NCBI GenBank assembly: GCA_016845145.1
Contig: JAERTE010000068.1
Span: forward strand, 1 to 64,000
Reading direction: 5' to 3'
Source: Rhodospirillaceae bacterium
GTDB lineage: Bacteria; Pseudomonadota; Alphaproteobacteria; Rhodospirillales; Casp-alpha2
Length of the DNA stretch: 64,000 bases
Shown: positions 54,301-60,300 of the stretch, piece by piece
Layout of the letters: each line of letters begins with the position of its first letter
Position numbering within the stretch: the stretch's first letter is position 1
Made by a program: the position numbers and the translations under genes
Notes under the pieces: model-generated
What the model was told of the DNA's origin: nothing
What the model saw: only the letters and a program-made list of their open reading frames with translations
The model's database searches: none

Positions 54301-57300
54301 CACGAAAGCGGTGGCGGCAACAATACGGCAATTACCTTTGACGCCAACCTGACCCTCGACACCTGGGCGCACATTTCCATGGTCCGCGATGCCACGGCAA
54401 AAACCGTCACGGCTTATGTGAACGGGCATCAGGTCGGCGCGACCACGACTTACACGACCAACCCCACGGGTGGCACCGCATCGACGTTGATTATCGGCGA
54501 GGACAACGCGTCGTCGTCGGGTGTTTACGTAAAAGGTGCGATTGACGACTTGCGCATTTGGTCGGCGGCACGCACCGCCGATGAAATACGGCTCAACTAC
54601 GACCAGAGCCTTTCGGGCACGGAAACCGGGCTCACCGCTTATTACCGCTTTAATGACGACGACAACGGCACCACCTTGGTGGACAGCGCCGGTAATGCAT
54701 CGAACGGCACCGCAAGCGGTGGCGCGGCCATCGTCAACACGTTGGGCCAAGCCATGCAGTTTGGCGGCAACGGCACGTCTGATGTCGTCACCACGTCGAA
54801 CATCAATATTGAAGCGACGTCGTTCAGTTGGGAATTCTGGGCCAAGCGCGATGTCGACAATTCTTCAAACACAACCGATCTGGTGCTCGGCGCGCGCGAT
54901 CCCAACCAAGATACGGACGCCAGCTTCTTCCATGCCGGTTGGACCGGCGCGTCGAGCTTCCGCTTCAGTTTCGATGAAGATGGTGCCGACGCCGGGATCA
55001 CGTATACCGACACCGGCGGTTCATATGATACGTGGAGCCACTGGGCCGGCACTTATGACAACGCCACCAAACTCGCCAAGCTCTATAAGGACGGCCAGTT
55101 GGTGGCGAGCAAGGTTTTCGCCGCCGGCGCGGTCGATTTCGCATCTACCGTGATTTCGCCTTCCATCGGCGGCACGCTGACCAGCGGGCACGAATTTAAG
55201 GGTCTGCTAGACGAAGTGCGGTTCTGGGGCGATGTGCGCACCGCCGATGAGATCGCCGACAACTACAACATGCGCATCGCCACCGACGCCGACGGGCTTG
55301 TCGCCAATTATCATTTTGATGCTGCCAGCGGCAATGTGGTGGATAGCACCACCGGCACGGCCAACACGGGCACGGTTTCGGGCAATGCGGCGCGCGTCGA
55401 TACAGCACCTGATGTGTTTGGCGGTGACGTGGCGGCGCAAGCGATCTCCATCACCGAGAACGAGACGGCGTCGGGCAAGTTCGAAACCTCGGCCGCCAGC
55501 GTCTCCAAGACCGACCCCACCAATGGCGCGCTCGTCCTCAACACCGCCACCGGCGATTGGACCTACACACCGACGGCAGGCTTTATCGGCACCGACAGTT
55601 TCACGCTAACCGCCGGTGGCCGCACCGAAACCGTCAACATCTCCGTCGCAGATGTGGACGAGAATTCCATCAACGTCGCGGGTGGCGCGTTGCAGTTCAC
55701 GGGGCGCACCTTCGACCGCATGGAGGCGGACCTCGGCACCGGTGCGCTTTCCAACCAGATCACCGTCGAGATGATGGTGCGTTTCAACGAGTTGGCCGGT
55801 CCGAGTTCTCAGGACGCTCAACAAAACATCTTCAATCTGTTTGGCGGCACCGACAAACATGCGCTGCATATGTTTAAAACCGGCGCCAACGAAATCAAAC
55901 TCGCTGTCAGTGATGCCCTGGACAGTTCCTTCACGGCGTTGGGCTTGGTCAGCGGTGTCACGGCAGGCGCCGACACCTGGTATCATGTGGCTGCCACCTA
56001 CGACGGCAGCACGGCAAAATTCTATGTGGACGGTAGTCTGGTTGCCCAGGGTGCGGTCTCCGGCGCCAGTTTCGCCAGCCAGACGGCAAACCTGGTTCTC
56101 GGTGGCAATCCGATCGGTGACCCGCAGTTCAATCAGAGTGTGGACTTTCGCGGCCTCATCGACGAGGTGCGGGTCTGGTCGAGCGTGCGCACGGAAGCCG
56201 AGATCAACGCCAACAAAGACCAGCAACTGGCGGGCAGCGAATCCAATCTGGAGGCCTACTACCGCTTCGACGATACCGGCGCGGGCTCCGAGGTCGAGAA
56301 CATCGCTGCGGCGAGTGGGCGCAAGGTGTTGCAACTGGACGGAAATGGCGACTATATCGATATCGCCCACAACGCCGCGCTCAACCCGGCCAACTGGACT
56401 GTCGAGGGTTGGTTCAAGACCACCCATTCCGGCACCGCGAACGCCGATATCGGGCGCATCGTCTCGAAGACTGGCGACACCGGCTGGGGCGTCTATTCGT
56501 TGCACTATTATGACGGCAAAATTCACACAGGAACCAGCAGCGGCAGCAATACGGGCTTTGCCGCCTCTTCCACTAGCATCATCAACGACGGCGAGTGGCA
56601 TCATGCGGCGGGTGTGTTCGACGGCTCGACGTTGAAGCTCTATGTGGACGGCCAATTGGAAGCGACGACCAGTTTTTCCGGCGCGATCGATTACGGCAGC
56701 CAGGTGGCGACCATCGGGCGCAGCTACGACCCGGTGAACGGGTCCATCCAGTTCTTCGACGGCAGCCTGGATGAGGTGCGCATTTGGTCGACGGCGCGCA
56801 CGCAGTCCGACATCCAGAGCACCATGAACACCAGCCTGTCGGGTTCCGAGTCGAGCCTGCTCGCCGCTTATTCCTTCGATGGCGATACGATCGGCACCAG
56901 CGCCACCGGCAATCACAATGGTACAACTGCCGGCACGCCCACGGCGGTTGCCAGCACCGACACCCCGGTCGATGCCCGCACCGGCTCGCTCTCCAACGGG
57001 AGTGTGCTGACGCTCGACGGCTCCGGCGACTATGTGCAGATTTCGAATGCGACGGCGCTGAATCCCTCGACCTGGACAATCGAAGGCTGGTTCCAGACGA
57101 CGGCCCACGGTGATTCCAACAGTGGCCGCATCCTGCAAAAAGCCCAGGGTTCGGGCGGCAACCAATATTCCCTCTACATGCAGAACGGCAAGATCGCGCT
57201 GGTCACCAACGGCACGGGAACGCCGACCATTTGGTCGACGGACGCGCTCAACGATGGCCAATGGCACCACGCAGCGGGAAGCTACGACGGCACCAACCTG

Positions 57301-60300
57301 ATCCTTTATATCGATGGTCAGCAGGTGGCGACGGACACTGTTACCGGTTCGTCGGTCGACACTCACAACCTGCTGATCGGCGCTGCCAACGACACCAGCG
57401 GTCCCGGCATCAGCCAGCACTGGAACGGCAAGCTCGACGAAATCCGCGTCTGGAACGATGTCCGCACGCAGTCCGAAATTCAGACCCACATGAATGACAC
57501 CTTGAAGGACTCGCCGGCAGGCCTGGTCGCCGCTTACAGTTTCGATGACGATGATGCCGGCACTATAAAAACCCACCAAGATGTTACCGGCAATCACAAT
57601 GGCACCGGTGTTGGCGGCGCCACGGTGACGGCGACGACGGATACGCCGGTCACCTCCCAGCCCACGGTCGTCAAAAACCTGGGCAAAGTGCTCTCCTTCG
57701 ACGGCGTCGACGACACCTTCCAAATCATCGATGGCAACACCTTCGACACCACCAGCTACACCATCGAGACTTGGGTCAAGCTCGATAGCGCCACCAATGC
57801 GACGATCATGGGCCGTGGGGCGAGTTCCGTGTTCGCCGGCGTCGGTATTTCACATGCCTTGCTGACCGATTCACAAGGCCGGTTCCAGCACTACAACTAC
57901 GACGGCGCGCTTAAGTTTGCGACCAGCGATATCGTCGCCCAGGCCGGGCAATGGTATCACCTGGCCGGCTCTTATGATGCGGGTTCCGACACCTTGAAGC
58001 TCTACGTCAACGGCGCCTTGGCGGCGACCACCACCGGCGTCACCGGGGTCTGGACCGGCGGCGACCGCTACCTGTTCGGGCCGGAAAACGCGGGCCAAAC
58101 CAAGCTCGACGGCCAGATCGGCGAGTTCCGTGTGTGGGATGTGGCGCGCTCGGACTCGGATATTGCGGCGAATTACAACGGCGACCTCACCGGCTCCGAA
58201 AGCGGCCTGGTCGGGCTCTATACCTTCGATGATATCAGCGGCACCACTGTGCCCGATGATGCCGGCACCGCCACCAACGGCGTGATCTCCGGTGCGGCTG
58301 TGGTCGATGTCACGGCGCCCGTCTTCGGCACCAAGTTCACCATCACCGAGGGCGAGACGGCATCGGGCCGCATGACAGGTAACGACGTGACGTCGACCGG
58401 CACGACCAGCTACGCAATTACCTCCAACCCAGCCAGTGGCAGCGTCAGCATCGACAGCGCGTCTGGTGAGTGGACCTACACGCCGGTCGATAACCACACA
58501 GGCACCGTCACCTTCCAGGTGCGCGCCACCAATGGTGCCCAAACGGATACGGAAACCGTCACCGTCACCATCGCCGCCGACAACGAGCCCAACGTCGGCG
58601 GCGCATTCGTGCAATTGAACGGCGCCGGCGACCATGTGGACCTCGGCACCGTTTCCGGGATCAGCGGCGCTTACTCCATTGAGGCCTGGGTCAATGCCAG
58701 TGCCGCCAATACTTGGGCGCGCATCGTCGAGCTTTCCCAAGGCGAGTCGGATGACAACATTCTGTTCACGTTCTCCGGTTCCGACGGCACCATTGCGCTG
58801 CACAATTACGTCGGCACCACCAAAACGACGCTGACCACCACGGCAACCCTGCCATTGGACCAGTGGGTGCATGTGGCCGCCGTCAACAACGGCAACGGCA
58901 CGGGCGCCATCTATTTTAACGGCGTTGCTCAAACCGTCACCGGCAATACTTCGGACCTGAGCGCCGCCACTAATGTGGACCGCGATGTCAGTTACATCGG
59001 CAAGAGCAGTTGGGCGGCCGATCAGTATTTCGTTGGCGGGATCGACGATGTGCGCATCTGGAACGATGCGCGGACCGCCACCGAGATTGCCGATAACTAC
59101 CAGCACCGACTGGACGGTGATGAGGCGGGCCTGCATCGCTATTTCACTTTCGATGACGCCAAGGGCGGTGTCGTCGAAGACAAGTCGGCCAACAAGGCTG
59201 AGGCGGTGTTGAAGGGCGGCGAGAGCTTCACCACGGCGAGCAATGTGTTGACGTTGGACGGCACCAACGATCAACTTACCGTTTCCCACGACGCATCGCT
59301 CAATTCTGCGAATTGGACCATCGAATCGTGGTTCAAGACCAGCGCCCATTCTGGGGATGTCGGCCGGATTGTGTCGAAAGCGGCGAGTGGCGCCAATGGA
59401 TACGCATTGTTGATTTCCAACGGAAAGCTGTTGGCGGCGACGAACGGCGCCGGCAACCCGGTTATTACGTCGGCGAATTCCTACAATGACGGCACGTGGC
59501 ACCATGCGGCGGCGTCCTTCGACGGCTCAACGTTGAGGATGTACGTCGATGGCGCGCTGGTTCAATCGGGTGCGGTCACGAGCACGCCTGTGCAGGACAC
59601 AAACAACCTGACGATCGGCCATTTCCAGGAAGGCGCGAGCGCCGCCACCCAGCACTTCAACGGCCAGATCGACGAGGTGCGGGTTTGGAATGTGGCGCGG
59701 ACACAAAAAGAGATCGAGCTTAACCGCTTCGACAAGGCGGAAGGCAACGAGAGCGGCCTGGTGGCCCAGTACTCCTTCGATTCCGAAGTGCCCGGCAACG
59801 GCACCACTGTCGATAACAATCAGGGAACGGCGGCGTTGGACGGCACGCTGACGAACGGTGCCACGGTTACCAAGACCACCTACACACCTGTACTTCCCGA
59901 TAAAGCGCCGATCATCGGGCCGCAAGGGCGGGTGATGAATGTCAATGATGCCGACGGCAGCGCCACGGCCCGCGGCGACGCGACCCGCGACGACATGTCG
60001 GCGCAGTTCTCCGCCAGCACCGTCACCAATGCGGTGACCATGGAAGCCTGGATCAAGTTCGACCGCAATAACCTGCACGAAAACCCGCTGGCGCTGAAAG
60101 CCGTCACCACCAACAACCCGCGGTTCGTGTTGGAAAAATTCGCCGACGGATCTCTGCGCTTTTTCGTCAATAACGATGCCAGCGTAGGAACTAACGTCAC
60201 CACCGCGGCGGGCTTGATCGACGCCGATGTCTGGTATCACGTGGCCGTCACCTCCAACGGCACGACCGGCACGATTTATCTCAATGGTGAGCAGGTGGCG

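Noticed and set aside
55606..59505. Long minus-strand open frames of 705 and 544 codons inside the giant gene
   Set aside because: They mirror the repeated GC-rich coding strand; no domain, binding site or gene context supports them, and the plus-strand frame is continuous and clearly modular.
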